Made by a program: the position numbers and the translations under genes. Below the pieces are notes generated by a model that was not told the DNA's origin, ran no database searches, and saw only the letters and a list, made by a program, of their open reading frames with translations. From Azadirachta indica (Eukaryota; Streptophyta; Magnoliopsida; Sapindales; Meliaceae), in contig CM040451.1 of the NCBI GenBank assembly GCA_022749755.1, positions 15,756,825 to 15,820,824 on the forward strand: a stretch of DNA of 64,000 nt. Direction: 5' to 3'. This document shows positions 10,901 through 24,819 of the stretch, piece after piece; the stretch's first letter is position 1; each line of letters begins with the position of its first letter.

Positions 10901-12520
10901 TAAAAGAGTTTTAAATGTATGTCGAAGTAAAATAGTTTTAAATTTTAAAAATTGGATGATATAAACGTTAGAATTAAAAACAGTTCAAAATTTTAAGAAG
11001 ATGATATAAAAGTTGTAAATGAAAATTTTTTGGTTCAAAATATGTATTTGAGATAATAATAAAAACTATCTTTGAGTTTAATTTTTTTTTTTAGAAAAAA
11101 GTTTTATATGAGAACGAAAAGCTAACTCACAAAACATCAAGCCCTTGTCATATTCTACTTGAATTTGAGATAACTGGTAAGTGTCAAAAGTGACTTACCT
11201 GAGATATGTCGAGGGGCTTTTTGAGTTTAATTTAGATATAATTAACAAAAATTAAAAATGACCTTTTTCCATTTCTAGTTTTCTATTAAGATCTAGAAAT
11301 CTATTGAATTAAATTTTCAAATATATTTTAAAAAATGTGTTTTTCTCTTAACCTTTTATATTTCTTATTTCTTGGAAAAATAAAAGCCGGTACCCAAATG
11401 CTACAAAAAAATTATTAACGAATTAAAAAATTGTACCAAGTAATGAATGACACGATCATGTGTCACCATTAAAAGAAACCCTTTTAAATTAGGTACATAT
11501 ATCATAATCATAATATGAGTTTGCTAAAATTAATTTTTATTCACCAGTATTCACTATATATATTTTGGTAATTAATATCGCTACATTGTGTATAATAATA
11601 AAATTTAGTGTATGTAAAAAACTATTTTTCAAATTCATAGCACTTTCAAAATAAAAATTTATATAATATTAAACCTATTCTTTTCAAAACTAATTATTTT
11701 TTATAGTATAATAAAAATAGATTATTTAAAATCCACAATAATGGCAAACTGTAATCTTAAAATCGATGACTGTCTGATACCACCCTCAATTTAGGTTTAA
11801 TATCTCATCACCTCAAATCTTTAACTAATACGTCATCATCACTGTGATCTTTAAAATTTTTTTATTTTACCTTTGAGGAAATTAAATAGGAACAAAAAAA
11901 ACCAATGTTAATGAAAGGAACAAGTGGTTTGAACCAATTATGTTAAAATTGTAAAATAATATTACCTTATTTGGTTTTGAACCTTCAACCTTAATATAAG
12001 ACACCAACAACTTTATCAACGTCAAATATGTTCTAAATATAAATTATTCAATCATTAATAATAAACCTTTTGAATATATATATATATATATATAGTTATT
12101 TCAATAATAGTTCGAATTTAAAATTATTACTATCAAATAATAACTAAATTATTTTTAAATAATTATTAAAGATATAAATCTAAATTATTATAAAAATAAA
12201 AATATTCTCAAATCATAATTAATGACAATAATTTTAAAAAATTATTTTAACTAATTGTTAAAAATATAAATTATAAAAATAAAATTGTTCTGAAATTATT
12301 ATTAACGATAATAATTTTAAAAAAATATTTTTAAATAATTGTCAAAGAAAATAAATATAAATTATTATAAAAATAAAATTATTGTGAAATTATTATTAAT
12401 GATAATAATTTTTTAAAAAATAAATATAAATTACTATAAAAAATAAAATTTTTCTGAAGTCATTATTAATGATTATAATTTTAAAAAATTTATAATTTAA
12501 TGATAATAATAATTTTAAGA
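10901..12520. other. AT-rich intergenic DNA with degenerate local repeats
   Basis: 12,120-12,520 contains four or five degenerate units of about 70-90 bp, each with a block like aaattattattaatgataataatttt. No gene seen. Confidence 0.5.
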
Positions 12521-12522
12521 GA

Positions 12523-13614
12523 TATTGATGGATACCACCTAATGTTTGTGGTAATAGGTAGAGATACCTGTTTGGGAAATGATAAATGTCTTCTTACGTT
12601 TGGGTAAATAGACATATGCACCCTTTATCTTTTGCTTTTGTTAGTAAACTTATTAGATTATTATTATTTATATACATATAAGCTTTTATAAAATAAAAAA
12701 AGTAATATATATTTTTTTTCACTATAACACTTTAATCCATATTTTAATATTTTTCACAATATACTAAGATTTTTCTAATATATTATTTCAATATAAAATT
12801 TTTGGAAAGAAAATATTATTATAAAAAAAAAAAAAATATAAATAAAAATATAAAAAGGAAGAGAATTTTGTATTATTTATTAATAAAATTATTAATTAGA
12901 TAGGTTATACATTCTTATTAAATAAATAATTTAGATTTAATTAAAAATGCAAAAAGAGAAGAGAATTTTGATTATTTTATTATATACATATATACATATA
13001 TACATAAATATAACATGTATTTATTTTTTATATTTTTATTTTCATTTTCATAATTTTTAAGAAAATATATTGAATTTTAATATAATTTTTTAAATAGTAT
13101 GTTATACATAAAAAAAATTGTTGAAAAATATTTTGATTAAATTTTTTAATAATTAAATATCAAATTATTAATAAAAAAGTAAAAGAAGAGGGTTAAAAAT
13201 ATTTTAATATATGATTTTGATCTAACTCATATTTATAAATTTTCTTGATAGTAATTATTTTTCTCTAAGCTATATTAAAATAATAAATTAAAAAATTATT
13301 TAATCCTTAATATATTGTGAAAAATATTAAAAAATAAACTAAATTGTTATAGTTGAAAAAGTATATTGTAAAAGATAATAACACAGGGATACATTGTTAT
13401 AATTATTTAAAACAAATGTTATATTATTATTTTTAATAAATTAGGGATACAAATAATAATAATCTAACAAATCAATTAACAGAAATAAAAGTTAAGATGA
13501 TATTTATTTATTTACTTAAACATGAAGGAACATTTGTTTTTTTTCCCAAACGTTAGGGGAATGTTTACCTATTAGGCTAAACATTAGGAAAGGTGTCTGT
13601 TAATATCCCATAAT
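12523..13614. mobile_element. Non-autonomous DNA transposon-like unit with long terminal inverted repeats
   Basis: The first and last 250-300 bp are diverged inverted copies of each other. Left: ctaatgtttgtggtaataggta, then gtttgggaaatg, then ttagattattattattt, then tttttcacaatatac. The complement of the right end gives the same landmarks in the same order. No coding sequence lies between. The long arms suggest a Mutator-like or foldback element; the class is inferred. A target duplication was not resolved. Confidence 0.65.
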
Positions 13615-14138
13615 TTTAAATTAGATACTTTAGAATTTTAATAATTATAAAGTTATTTTTGAATTATATTTTTTTGATATTAACAAAAATAATTTTTATT
13701 ATTATAGAAATTATTATACGTATGTTTATATATTTTTTCAAAGGTTTGTTTAATTAAAGATTGGATAATTTATTAGCAAAATGCATTTAATGCTTTGGTA
13801 AAATTGGTTTTTTTTTTTTTTTATCAAGGTTGTATTTGAATCCAATTAAGGTAACATTATTTTACAATATTGACCTGTTCAAACCACTAGTTTAGATCAT
13901 TAAAAATAATTTAATTGGATCCCCCTGGAATTATCAATGGTAAAACAGAAAATTAAGGAATTACTAGAAGACAAAATCGAAAATTAAGGGATGATGAAAT
14001 ATTACTCAAAAATTAGGGTAGTGGTGGAGTATTAAGTCTAAAATGAGAGCCGTATATGGCATCCTCCCTCTTAAAACAAAGAGCATCTAGCATACATACT
14101 CTCGAATTTTATTAAGAAATCAATGGGAGAGAAAAACC

Positions 14139-17100
14139 TTAAACATTTGTGCTACATGTGCATTGAATTTTTAAATGTACCGTTCCACGTTGATCACTTG
14201 CTTCCCCTTTCTTACGGAATAAACTACTTTTATGTTTCTGGAAAAGAGAATCTGTAACATATGCTGAACGCAGAACATCAGAAAATAATTGGTAATGTTG
14301 CCAAATGAACATGATCACTGGTGTTGAAGCAATAACAGTAACAAGAATAGCGATCCATAACCTTCCATCATTGAAGAAAATGAAAAATGTTGTAGAAAAC
14401 ACTATCATCATTGCTGCTATTGATACGAAAAGTGTTACCAGCCCAATATGTAACTTTCTTGGCAACACCCCGAGGAAATCTTCTTCTGTATACCGTGAAG
14501 TTAGAATGGATAAGAAGCTCATTATTGAGGCAGAGGAGGATACCAGCGATATCGCATCTAATATGGCAAAAATCTTCAATGAAGTTTTTTTAAGGAAAAT
14601 AGGAAATCCTGTGTCTCCATTGTTGCCGCCTGGTACCGTGAAAGCTGCTGCGAAAGCCACGGTAGCTATAAGTGCTGCCACAACCATGCAAGATGCCGCA
14701 GTTTCTTTCATCCATTTCTCCCCATTTTCCCTTAACCCTTCATGCTCCTTTGTAAATAGAGCTCTAGGAGTAAACATTTTTTTGTTTCTAGCTTCAGCAG
14801 ACCTTGGTTGAACGACTTTTTCCACTTCCTACACATTTGGAGGCATCTCATCGTTAACGAAGTGCAATTTAAACTTGCTTGCAAATTATGCATAAAAAGG
14901 TCTGAGGTAGAGTGATCTAAATACATCTATCTAATATGAATGTATCATACTTTTTAATTAGTACTCTTTCATTTGTTCCTAACTCTGTACGAAAAAAGTA
15001 TTCCGTAAAACTCGAAAAAGTCTAAAATACATCAAAGCTATCACTTCATTCATAAAACAATATTCCAATAAAAGTCTTAAATGATACTATCATACGGTTG
15101 TGGTAAGCTTAATATATTCTTACTTTCTCATAGGACTTTTGGCAAAAATATAAAATAGTGAAATTAAGAAAAAAAAATGAAACAAATATAGTTGGATAAT
15201 ATAAAAGACTAATAGTAAAAAAAAAAAAAACAAATTAGTTGTGTAAATTGATATAGCACAATAGTAGCTAAATGCTAAAATGTTATCTTATTCCCACATT
15301 AGCCATTTTCATTTATTTACTTTTACTCACTCGAGTGTAGTGTGCTATGCCATGTATATGAAAATTCACAACTCTAATATCATTAATTGTGAATAAGAAA
15401 ATATTTCACCTTAAACCATAATAACTCTCGCTGCATTTGTAAAGCTGCTCCAGGTACAATATTGAGTCGATCTGGTGGTGCTAACATTCCAGCCAAATGC
15501 AAAATATTGTTGCATTCTTTGTTCGTGGACATAAATATCAAATCCTTAATTGAACCTATCTCATATACAAGCTTGAAGACATCTACTTGACGATTTTTCA
15601 CAGCAATATGAAATATGCTATATTTGTTTTCTGGATTATCAACTTTCCATAAAAGATCAGGATATTCACGAATAAGAATAGATAGAAACTCGACATTTCC
15701 TCTTTCTGCAGCATCAAATATTAGTTTTCGAGGATATGCAATTAGATGAGAAATTTTAGAGTCACTCGACAATACAACTATTTTCCAAATGCGTTCTACT
15801 AATTCAAGCGCTTTCAGCTTTTCAGTTTTTATAACTTTGGCACCTGAAACTTTAGATTGCAAATAAATCACGAAAGAACGACAAAATGAATAATTAACAC
15901 ATATATATTGGTCAAATATAACAAGGTATGCTTATAAACGTTTTAAAGTTCAAGGGACCAACCTAGATTGAAGCATTTCTTAATAATTCCTTGATCATTT
16001 TGATTGGCCAAGTTAGAAAACTTCAAATGCTTTCGTGCCAAGACATGCAGTGCTGTCTCATAATTTGCAGCTCGAGCATTGGCTAAATCTGGGTAATCCG
16101 TAAGCAACTGCGAAGCAACATCTGGAAACAAAATAATCATATAATGAGCTCATCTCATAATACCGAAAGCAATTTGCAGAAAGATGAAGAAAATGCTTAC
16201 CATACAAACCCGTTTCAGTGCAACTGATAAATAATTGTTTGCGATGTTCTTCATTCAAGGAATGTCTAGTTTCTTGATAAAGGTACTCGACCATACTTTT
16301 ATCGCCTAACCATGCAGCCATGTCAATTGGTAATGTGCCATGATTATCTGGAACTGTTGCTATTGCTTTATTCTTCTTCATCATCTCTTGAGCAAGTTCC
16401 AACTTTCCGGACGCAGCAGCAAGAAAAAGAGCCGTACTTCCAACTTTATTTTGTTTTTTTAGATCATTTTCATTCATCCGTTTTACAAGTTCCTTCACAA
16501 AATCAATGTGCTTTGCTGCAGCTGCAATGTGAAGAGCTGTGTCCCCATTTTTTGAGATCTCAACTCCAATACTTTCTTCACAATCATCATATATACGTTT
16601 AGCCACCTCCCAGTCACCATTTAGTGCAGCCCGATACAATGTTAATCGTCTAATTCTTGCTTTTTCTGTATTGTTTTAAGTAAATTGTAAAGATTAAATA
16701 AAACATAATATTAAATGTTATTTTAACAAGATAAATTGAAAATAAAAAATGTAATATTAAGCTAATAATTTATTTAAATAAAAAAAATTACTTTGTTTTA
16801 TTTCATTAATTCAACTCACAAGGGCAGGATAATAATTTCCAAAACATTATAATTTTCTTATTAATATCATATCTTGAAAAATATGATTTGTGATTTTAAG
16901 TCCAATAGTTTAATTATTTAATTTATTTGTCTTATATGAATATGATATTATTATAAGCTATTTTGGGTTTTTCTTTGCAATTTTTTTAATTTTTTGATAT
17001 TCTACTATATGCCATTATTTTTACACTACATTGCAAAATCAGTCAACTAATAGTTTTAACTTTTTCCAATTATTTCATTTTTTCCTTTTTAAATATGGAT

Positions 17101-17468
17101 GCAAATAAAAAATAAAGTAAAATATAATAGTATAACGTACCAGGTAATGGTTCATCAGTTGGAATTGGCCCAATCGGCTCAGGATTGTCATCATCTGTTG
17201 TGGTTTTATTGATTGATTAATGAAATAAATTTTTTTTAAATTTGTATATGCAAATAATAAAAACTGAATATAGTTAAATGTCACCTTCTTCTTTAGGGAT
17301 AATTTTTTTAATTATTATGTCTTGTTGTTCTACTAGTCTTTCCAATAATCTCTCTTGCTTTTTTGCATGTTGTTCCATTGTATGAATATATTTTCTTCCC
17401 GAGAGATCAGCTTCTTCAAATGAGCTCCAATTATTTCCTCTATGATGAACATTTTGTGGCAACTCCAT
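14139..17468 (-). CDS. Ankyrin-repeat protein with C-terminal PGG membrane domain (ITN1/ACD6-like)
   Basis: Six coding exons, all with GT-AG borders and matching phases: 17468-17285, 17194-17141, 16665-16201, 16121-15963, 15843-15410 and 14828-14139. They give 661 aa. Residues 1-79 are a charged leader with a short coiled segment. About 85-430 are ankyrin repeats (GDTALHIAAAAKHIDFVKEL, GSTALFLAAASGKLELAQEM, YETALHVLAR, YSIFHIAVKNRQVDVFKL, NNILHLAGMLAP). About 470-585 is the PGG domain (EKWMKETAASCMVVAALIAT, PGG at 498-500), and four hydrophobic helices lie between about 478 and 625. The family comprises plant plasma-membrane or endomembrane proteins, several tied to salt stress and defence signalling. 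That role is family knowledge; the substrate or partner here is unknown. The ATG follows an acceptor-like tttgtttgtag, implying an intron in the 5' leader. The gene looks intact. Confidence 0.9.
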
Positions 17469-17965
17469 CTACAAACAAAATTTAGGATAATTAAATATTC
17501 ATACTCCTAGCAAATTAATTTAAAAAATTAGCGTTAAAGAATAATTTGGGAACGTTTTAAAATGATAAAGAACAAAAATATATGGTATACTTGCCTCAAA
17601 CTATAGCAATTTTATAATAAGCAGACTTTGTTAATTAATAATAAAGAAAATGTAAACAATTTTGTGAGTGGTGCTATTAATACAAATTCATTTGTACAAA
17701 TTGATAAAGCAGTGATATTTTATTGTTACATATCCTTGAGAATAGAAAAAAGAAAATTCATGAGAATAGAAAAAATAAATTAAATTAGATTTACTGCTTG
17801 TGTATATAAAGTTTGTATGAGAGTATTGTATCCCTAATACTACTATACGTTGATATATTATTCAAGTTTGACTTATTTCAATATTTCGAAATGCATCATG
17901 TACTATTAAATTCAAAAGATACCCAAAAGCCTTTAATGACTCTAAAATGTTATTATTTTTTTTAT

Positions 17966-17997
<32 letters not shown>

Positions 17998-18897
17998 TGA
18001 AAAGTTAAATACATTCATGAGAGATATTTATTATATAACTTAGAAAGGTTAAAAATTTATTTAAAAAAAAATAAATAAATCTAATGTCACCTCTCTCAAA
18101 ATCTTCTTGAAACTCTTTTTTCTTTACTTACAATTTTAGTCTCAATTAAGATTACATTAAAAGGTAAAAATTATATATAATTAAACTCATATGATTTAAT
18201 TTCTAGTAAACATTACACTTATATTATATTTATAAGTTATTACTTTGATCAACTTAAAATTTTCACTTATCACCAACACTTTTTAAAAAGATTTTAAATT
18301 AAATAAATATATCTCTTGGTTATCTTCAAAAAATTTAGAATTACTTTAAAATACTTCATATTGCAACAATAACTCAAAAGAAAAAAAAAAAAAAAAAAGA
18401 TATATGATAAAATTAAAGTCCAAACTAAACTTAGGCAACACCTTTATTTTGGTATAGAAATAGGGATAAGAAGTAAACTTTTCTTTTATGTCGTCTTCTT
18501 AGTGAGTATCAATATACAATAATAGAAGAACTCATTCATTCTTAATATATTTTCAGTATTTAAGAATAAGGGGTGGTAACTAAGAACAGATATGTGTGTG
18601 TGTGTATAATATATAATGAAAGAATTAAACAAAAAATTGATGGTTAGTGTTATTCAAGAAAACTTCAACAAAGCCAGATAATTTTATTAAAAGATAAAAA
18701 AGTTGCATCTGAATGCAATAAAAAAAGAGTTTGTGATGGTTTGAACATTAAACCAAGAAAATAATACTAATTAAAAAAATAATGAATTTGAATTAGAAAA
18801 AAAAAACAAATGGTGGCGATGGTAGTACGAAAATAATGATCTGAAATGAAATTAAAATGCCGTAATTTTAAAAAGCTGTTGGATTAAAAGAGGTTAC
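17469..18897 (-). other. Predicted intron in the 5' leader
   Basis: AT-rich sequence without reading frames, between the predicted non-coding exon and the start codon exon. It includes an (AT)n run near 17,980. The part from about 17,750 on is duplicated at 20,550-21,170. Confidence 0.5.
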
Positions 18898-19030
18898 CTC
18901 TTTATCCTGAAAGATAGTTGAAATCCCTCAGCCCTCAAAAGAAAAATCTGAAAGAGAGAAGCTTGAAGTGAGCAAAAGAGCTGGACAATAATAAAGATCA
19001 AGCCTCAGGCTGAGAACTATATATAAGTCA
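18898..19030 (-). promoter_or_regulatory. Promoter and non-coding first exon of the ankyrin/PGG gene
   Basis: On the minus strand a TATA box (cttatatatag, about 19,018-19,026) lies upstream of a pyrimidine- and purine-patterned leader. The leader ends at a good splice donor (AAGAG|gtaacc, last exon base 18,898). The matching acceptor sits directly before the ATG at 17,468, giving a leader intron of about 1.4 kb. Near-copies of this leader occur at 21.2 and 21.8 kb. The transcription start is inferred. Confidence 0.6.
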
Positions 19031-19129
19031 AAACTCGTTTCTATACTACTCCAGTACAACAGGCTGGCCTAATCCATATATGTTCATGTTTATAACTACT
19101 CCAGATTTAATTAATTTGCCTATTGGCAT

Positions 19130-20550
19130 CCAAAGTTTCTCTCGAATTTTTTAAATACAGATTTTGACTATTTAATTTCATAGCTTTCACGTGAATGGAA
19201 ACTGAAAGAAATGGAACAAGAATATATGGATATGCGTGGCGTCAAGGGGTACCAATTTATAATAAAAAGACTTTCGTTTCTTAATTTTCTCATTTTACTT
19301 TATTAATAACAAATAATAATTACTTGTATTTCCTTTTCTCTATTATTTCAATAATGTATTACTACTATTAAAAAAAAAACAAGTAAAATAGAAATAACAA
19401 ATAATAATGTATTGCTATTTATACAAATTCATGCATAGATATTAAAAAAAAGTAACATATCATTAAGAAAAATAACAATCTGCTTCGCGTTAGATTCTCG
19501 CTTCTTGTTAGATAAAAATAGTCAAATTCTTCCGTTTAAACTTTATTCAAAATTTGATATAATGATTGACGTAGATGTGATATACATATAAAGGAGAAGA
19601 CAAAATAAAAAATAATTTTCTACAAATAATTTATAATTAAATTATTTTAATATTAACAACAATAAAAGTATTGTATCTTAATTAATATTAATTTATTAAA
19701 TTAATAAAAATTAATAATATTTGACTAATTTTTTTCCTCTTTCTGTCCTTCCATGGCTGCCTTGCCCATTTCTTCCGTGGCCAAGCAACATGCCAATCCA
19801 ACATGAAATCCAATTAAACTCAATCAAAACTCTAAAAAAAAATAATAAAAATTTCATTGCTGAGAACTACAAAGCAATTATTCATTCTTTAATTTGTTTA
19901 AATTTTTTGCAAAAACAATCTCAATTTTTTTTATAAAAAAAAAATAAAATAATTTTATTGTTGATAAAATTTAATTCACAAATAATTTTTTTTAAAAAAG
20001 AGTGAAACACATATATACAATACCGGAAGTTCTTGCAAAAAGAACACTAATACTTCGGAGAAAAAAAAAAAAAGCACTAGACTTAGGACATCAAATCAAA
20101 AGCTTATATAAAAATCTCAAAGAAAAATTGAAAGAAAAAAATGGTGAGTGAGAAAAATTTTGAAACGAGAAATTAATTTTCTAATTTATTAGTCGTATTG
20201 CGTGATTTGGTTTTTAAATAGTAGAGATTTGAGCAAAACAAGAGAGTGGAGATATAATAAAATAATATTAATATTTAAAAAACTAATAAGAAAAAAAGAA
20301 ATTTCAAATATTTTTTGTACGTCAATACTCTACTTTCAACATCACAAGCGAAAAAATGTTAATACCCTTAGAACGTCAATTTTGACTATTATTGTATTTT
20401 GACGATAAGAGGATTTGATTATTTTTATCTGACAAGGGGGAATGATAATGTAAAAATTTAACCGGAAATAATTTGTTGTTTTTCTATATTATTATTACAT
20501 ATCATACATATTTACTAGAATAAAAGAAATTTATAAAAAATGAAAAAAAT
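19130..20550. other. AT-rich intergenic DNA upstream of the ankyrin/PGG gene
   Basis: 19,100-19,200 holds a promoter-distal phrase (ttaatttgcctattggcatc) that recurs at 21,518 and 59,285. Otherwise nothing recognised. Confidence 0.4.
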
Positions 20551-21625
20551 TAAATGATATTAAATTGATTGTTTGTATAAATAGAGTTGGTATAAGAGTT
20601 TTATATTCTTATGTGAGTATTACTCTATTTCCACATAACCTTCAAATTGACTTTTTTAAATAGTTCAACAGATTGCTCACTCTAAAGTGTTATTATTTTT
20701 ATTAAATTTATATTGAAAAGTTAAATTTGTGAGAGAAAATTATTATATAACTTATAATGATTAATATTTTATTTAAACATAAATAAAACTAGAGTTGCCC
20801 CCAAAATTCTTTCTTAAAATTTTAATAATATTATATAAAAAAAATGTTTTATTAAACTCAAATAATTTAGCTTTGCTGAAAACAACACTTATTATACTTA
20901 AAAAATTTATTACTTTGCTAACTTAAAATTTTCACTTAAATTAAATAATTTTTTAAAATTTTAAATTAAATAAATATATTAAGATATACCAAGAACAGAG
21001 ATAAGAAGTATACTTTTCTTTACATCCTCTTTTTGGTGATTACCAAGATATAATGATCTGAAGGGAACTCTTACTCATTCACACTAAATAATTAATGATC
21101 TGAAAAGAAATTAAACTTCCTTAAGAACATTCAAAATAAAAAATAAAAAAATAAAATACTGTTTAGTTAAAAGGGGTTACCTGTTTATCTGAAAATTAAG
21201 TGTTGAAATCCTCAGCACTCACAAGAAAAATCTGAAAAGAGAGGCTTGAAATAAGCAAAAGATGAGGACAATAATGTAGCACAAGGCTCAAGCTGAGAAT
21301 TGTAAGAGGACAACACACTTGTATATATACTACTCCAGTGCTTCATTAACCAAGTTTAAATTAATATTTTTTTTTTTAACATTTGGCCAACTGGTTTAAG
21401 AAATAATTATAATCGAGAGAGGTCATTGTTTCAACTTCAATGTGAAAGTAACTATTTTTAAACGAATTTAATTTTGATTAATTAATATCCAGTACAACTG
21501 GCTATACCTACTCCAGACTTAATTAATTTGCCTATTGGCATCCAAAGTTTCTCTCGAATATTTTAATACGCAGTTTTTGATTATTAATTTTATAGCTTTC
21601 ACACGAATGGCAAATGAAACATATG
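20550..21625 (-). pseudogene. Duplicated 5' end of the ankyrin/PGG gene without coding exons
   Basis: Colinear with 17,750-19,200. It repeats the leader-intron landmarks (tattgaaaagttaaat, tatataactta, acttaaaattttcactt), then the leader exon with its donor (ggggttacctgtttatctga), then the promoter-distal phrase ttaatttgcctattggcatc. No ankyrin or PGG coding sequence follows. This is a truncated tandem copy: promoter plus leader only. Confidence 0.65.
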
Positions 21626-21734
21626 TTCATACATAGACATAGAAGAAATGAAACACATGTTCATACATGGTGAGACATGAAATCTCATTCATATGATCTC
21701 GTTTCTTTTTTATTGTTTGTGATCTCATTCAAAC

Positions 21735-21865
21735 AAAGAGTTTACCTCTCTTATATCTAGGAGTTGAAATCCTCAGCTAGCTCCCAAAGGGAACTCTCAA
21801 AAGAGAGGATTGAAGTAAATAGAAGATGAAGACACCCAACAATGGAACTCAAGCTTAGGAGAAGA
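21735..21865 (-). pseudogene. Third copy of the ankyrin-gene leader
   Basis: Another leader-like block: gagtttacctctcttatatc, ttgaaatcctcagct, aaaagagaggattgaagt, ctcaagctta. It aligns with 18,890-19,000 and 21,175-21,290, including the splice-donor neighbourhood. It is shorter and more diverged than the second copy. Confidence 0.55.
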
Positions 21866-24320
21866 AGATGAAGACCAAGATTCGTTTATCAGTCAAATGA
21901 CTTTGCTGCCACTGTCACTCCACTTTTATTTTTTCTTAAGAAAGTTAAAATAAGAGAAAAAAGATTATTGGGTCTTTAAAATATAATCTAATCATTAAGG
22001 TACAATTTAGTTCCAATAGTTTGAAAATTTTACTCTCAATTTATTACAAAAATATTTTTGCCTTCTTCGATCACTCATTTTCGAAATTAACCGTTAATCG
22101 TATAGCCTAAAAAATTTAGAGACTGTATTGAGCATGTAATCCACGTCAAACAAGGGTTAATAAATTAATTTTTAAATTTTTGGACTAAAATATAGTTTTA
22201 CCAATATTGAGCACATGATCGATGTTGATCGAGACAAGTATGATGACCTTTAATTCTAGGGTCACAAAAATTCTTTCTTTATTTATGGGTCGATGTACCA
22301 CATGTAAAAGTCTTTGTTTATTAAAAACATCGATTTAGGTTATTGAGTGTAGCTTATGACTATGACTAGTTTAAAGTTCACACCTACCCAGATTTTGTTT
22401 GGATTCCAAATTTTTTTCTCTCTCTGCAATACATATATATATATATATATACATTAATTATATATGTCAAATTTAATTTTAATAATTAAAAAATATATAA
22501 ATTTAATGATTTATAAATAATATATTTATATATAAAGATAAGAAATTTTGAATTCAGAATGCTACTCATATATGTGTGTATAAATATATATATATAATGT
22601 GGTTGAATGAGTTTTAACATAAGTAAATTTGTTTGTCTTTAAAATAATTAAAAAAACATATTTTATGCTCTCAAATTTTAATGTCTTTTTGTAATTACAC
22701 TAGTTAATAATAAACAAAATATTTTCGATGTTAAAATCTTTTTTAAAACTAAAGTTGTTGACTATTAACGTAAATAATTTTTATTATAATATTTTTAGTT
22801 AAATTAGTATTTTAATTACTTTAAAATTTATAAGAAATATCATGTTCATGACAGTGGCGGCAGCAAGGCATGGCCCACTAGATCACTCAAATTTTTAAAA
22901 AAACTTTATTATAATTTCGATTTATTTTTTCAATTTATATCTAATTTAGTCTTATATTTTCTAAAATTATTTATTTATACTCTTTAATTTATTAATTATT
23001 TTTAAAATATTAACAATTAACTTTATTTTTTAAACAATTAATTCTTAATATTAGATTTCCACTTCGCTTTCAATTTATGACGAATTTTTTTGAAAAAAAA
23101 CTATTTTTCATATCTAAAATTAATATTATTAGAAAATTTAGACTTATCATTATTTAAGATTTTTTTTTTTGGGTAGAGTTGTAAGGTAATATTTAGATTT
23201 GTAAAATATGTAATGACAATAAAAGTGGTTAAATAATCATGAGGAAACATAGGTCTTTTTTAAATAGTTTATTTTCTAGTTCTTTTCAAGTCACTACCCA
23301 ATCCAGGTTAATTCACATTGCAGTGAATTTATATAAAATTACTGAAAAATGTCACTTTATTTTATATTAAATTATTAAACAATTAATGTCAATTTACGCT
23401 TGAAAATTGTCAGATTATTTAACATATAATAATTAAATAATGTAATTTGCACTATTTTTTATATAAAATAATTTCAGTTCAACGTCAACTATTGAAATTT
23501 CAAAGCCTCGCACATCAATCCCAAAAATTATTTAAAAAAATTTCAATTCTAATCAACACTATTTCAGCTAACTCTTAAGAAAAATGCAACTAGGCCCTAA
23601 AAGATTATATTATATAGAAATTTTTTGCATTGTGACTTCAAAGAACATGGATATGTAACTTTTGACCCTTTCAAATTTCAATTACTTATATTACAAAAGA
23701 AAACAAAAGTAATGAAAAATGTTTTTGAACTTTAAAAAAAAATATATAAATTAATTGGCAGCACGTAGTAATTAATGTTCGAATAAATATTTGTCATATC
23801 CAAGAAAAAAGAAAAAAAATAGTATAATCTGTTATATTTGAAAGAGTTAAATTTCTCTCATTTTAATATTTTCTTCTGTTTTTAATATTACAAATCTAGT
23901 GATAAATAGAACAAAATTTTATTAAGATTTATAAATGACAATTATATTACACTCTAGACATCTAATTAGAAAGATATTTGTCCAAACTATAAATATATTA
24001 ACATACATAATATTATAGATAAACTTGCTCTTGACGAGATTTTAATACATTCCTCTTAATTTTATGAAAATGTTTGAAGTCATCAAATCTAAAGTTGCCA
24101 TTTTACTATGCACTATTGAAATTTAATGAATGTAGTTCTGAGTCAATTCTTCCAAACTTGCAAACCAACCAATTACTATAACATATTCCAAATTATTGAA
24201 CTTTTACCAATTCAAACCGAACAGTAAGAATCAAATTATACGTTTCCCACGTGGTAACCTTTGACTTTTCAATTGAATAAAATACTTTATATTCTTTTGT
24301 ACAAGTCATTAATTTTACCT
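21866..24320. other. AT-rich intergenic DNA
   Basis: No gene recognised. Contains an (AT)n run near 22,435 and a partial copy of an AT-rich inverted-repeat element (22,430-22,545). Confidence 0.45.
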
Positions 24321-24505
24321 AATTTTTTATATTATTTATAAATTATTTAAATTTAAAGATTTTTAATAATTAAAATTTAATTTAATATATATATAATTAG
24401 TATGTAATAAATACAATATAATTAATATATATGTAAATACAATCTTAATTGTTATAAAAATATAAATTTAACGATTTACAAATAATGTAATAAAAATATA
24501 TAAAA
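24320..24505. mobile_element. AT-rich MITE-like inverted-repeat element
   Basis: The left half (ttatattatttataaatta...) and right half (...atttacaaataatgtaataa) are diverged inverted copies. Related units lie at 48,025-48,215, in part at 22,430-22,545, and at 63,855 to the window end. Non-coding. Confidence 0.5.
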
Positions 24506-24554
24506 TTAAGAACCCATGGTTCTTCTACTAGTCTAATTATATATGTTTCACTTA

Positions 24555-24765
24555 TTGTATAAAAATAGTTAAATTAAGATAACATTTGTTTTTTATCTAA
24601 AATTTAAATATGATTTAAATATAAATTTTAATGATATATTTAATTTTTTTCTTAAAATATTTAAAAATAAGTATTAATTTGTTTATTTTTATAAAAGTAA
24701 ATAAGTTTAAAAATTTATAATTTGACATATACCCTTTAAAAATAATATATTTATATTTTATAACA

Positions 24766-24819
<54 letters not shown>

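Noticed and set aside
14305..14811. Long plus-strand open frame (168 aa)
   Set aside because: It lies antisense to the PGG exon, whose domain motifs and splice phases are clear. The frame is a by-product of codon bias on the other strand.
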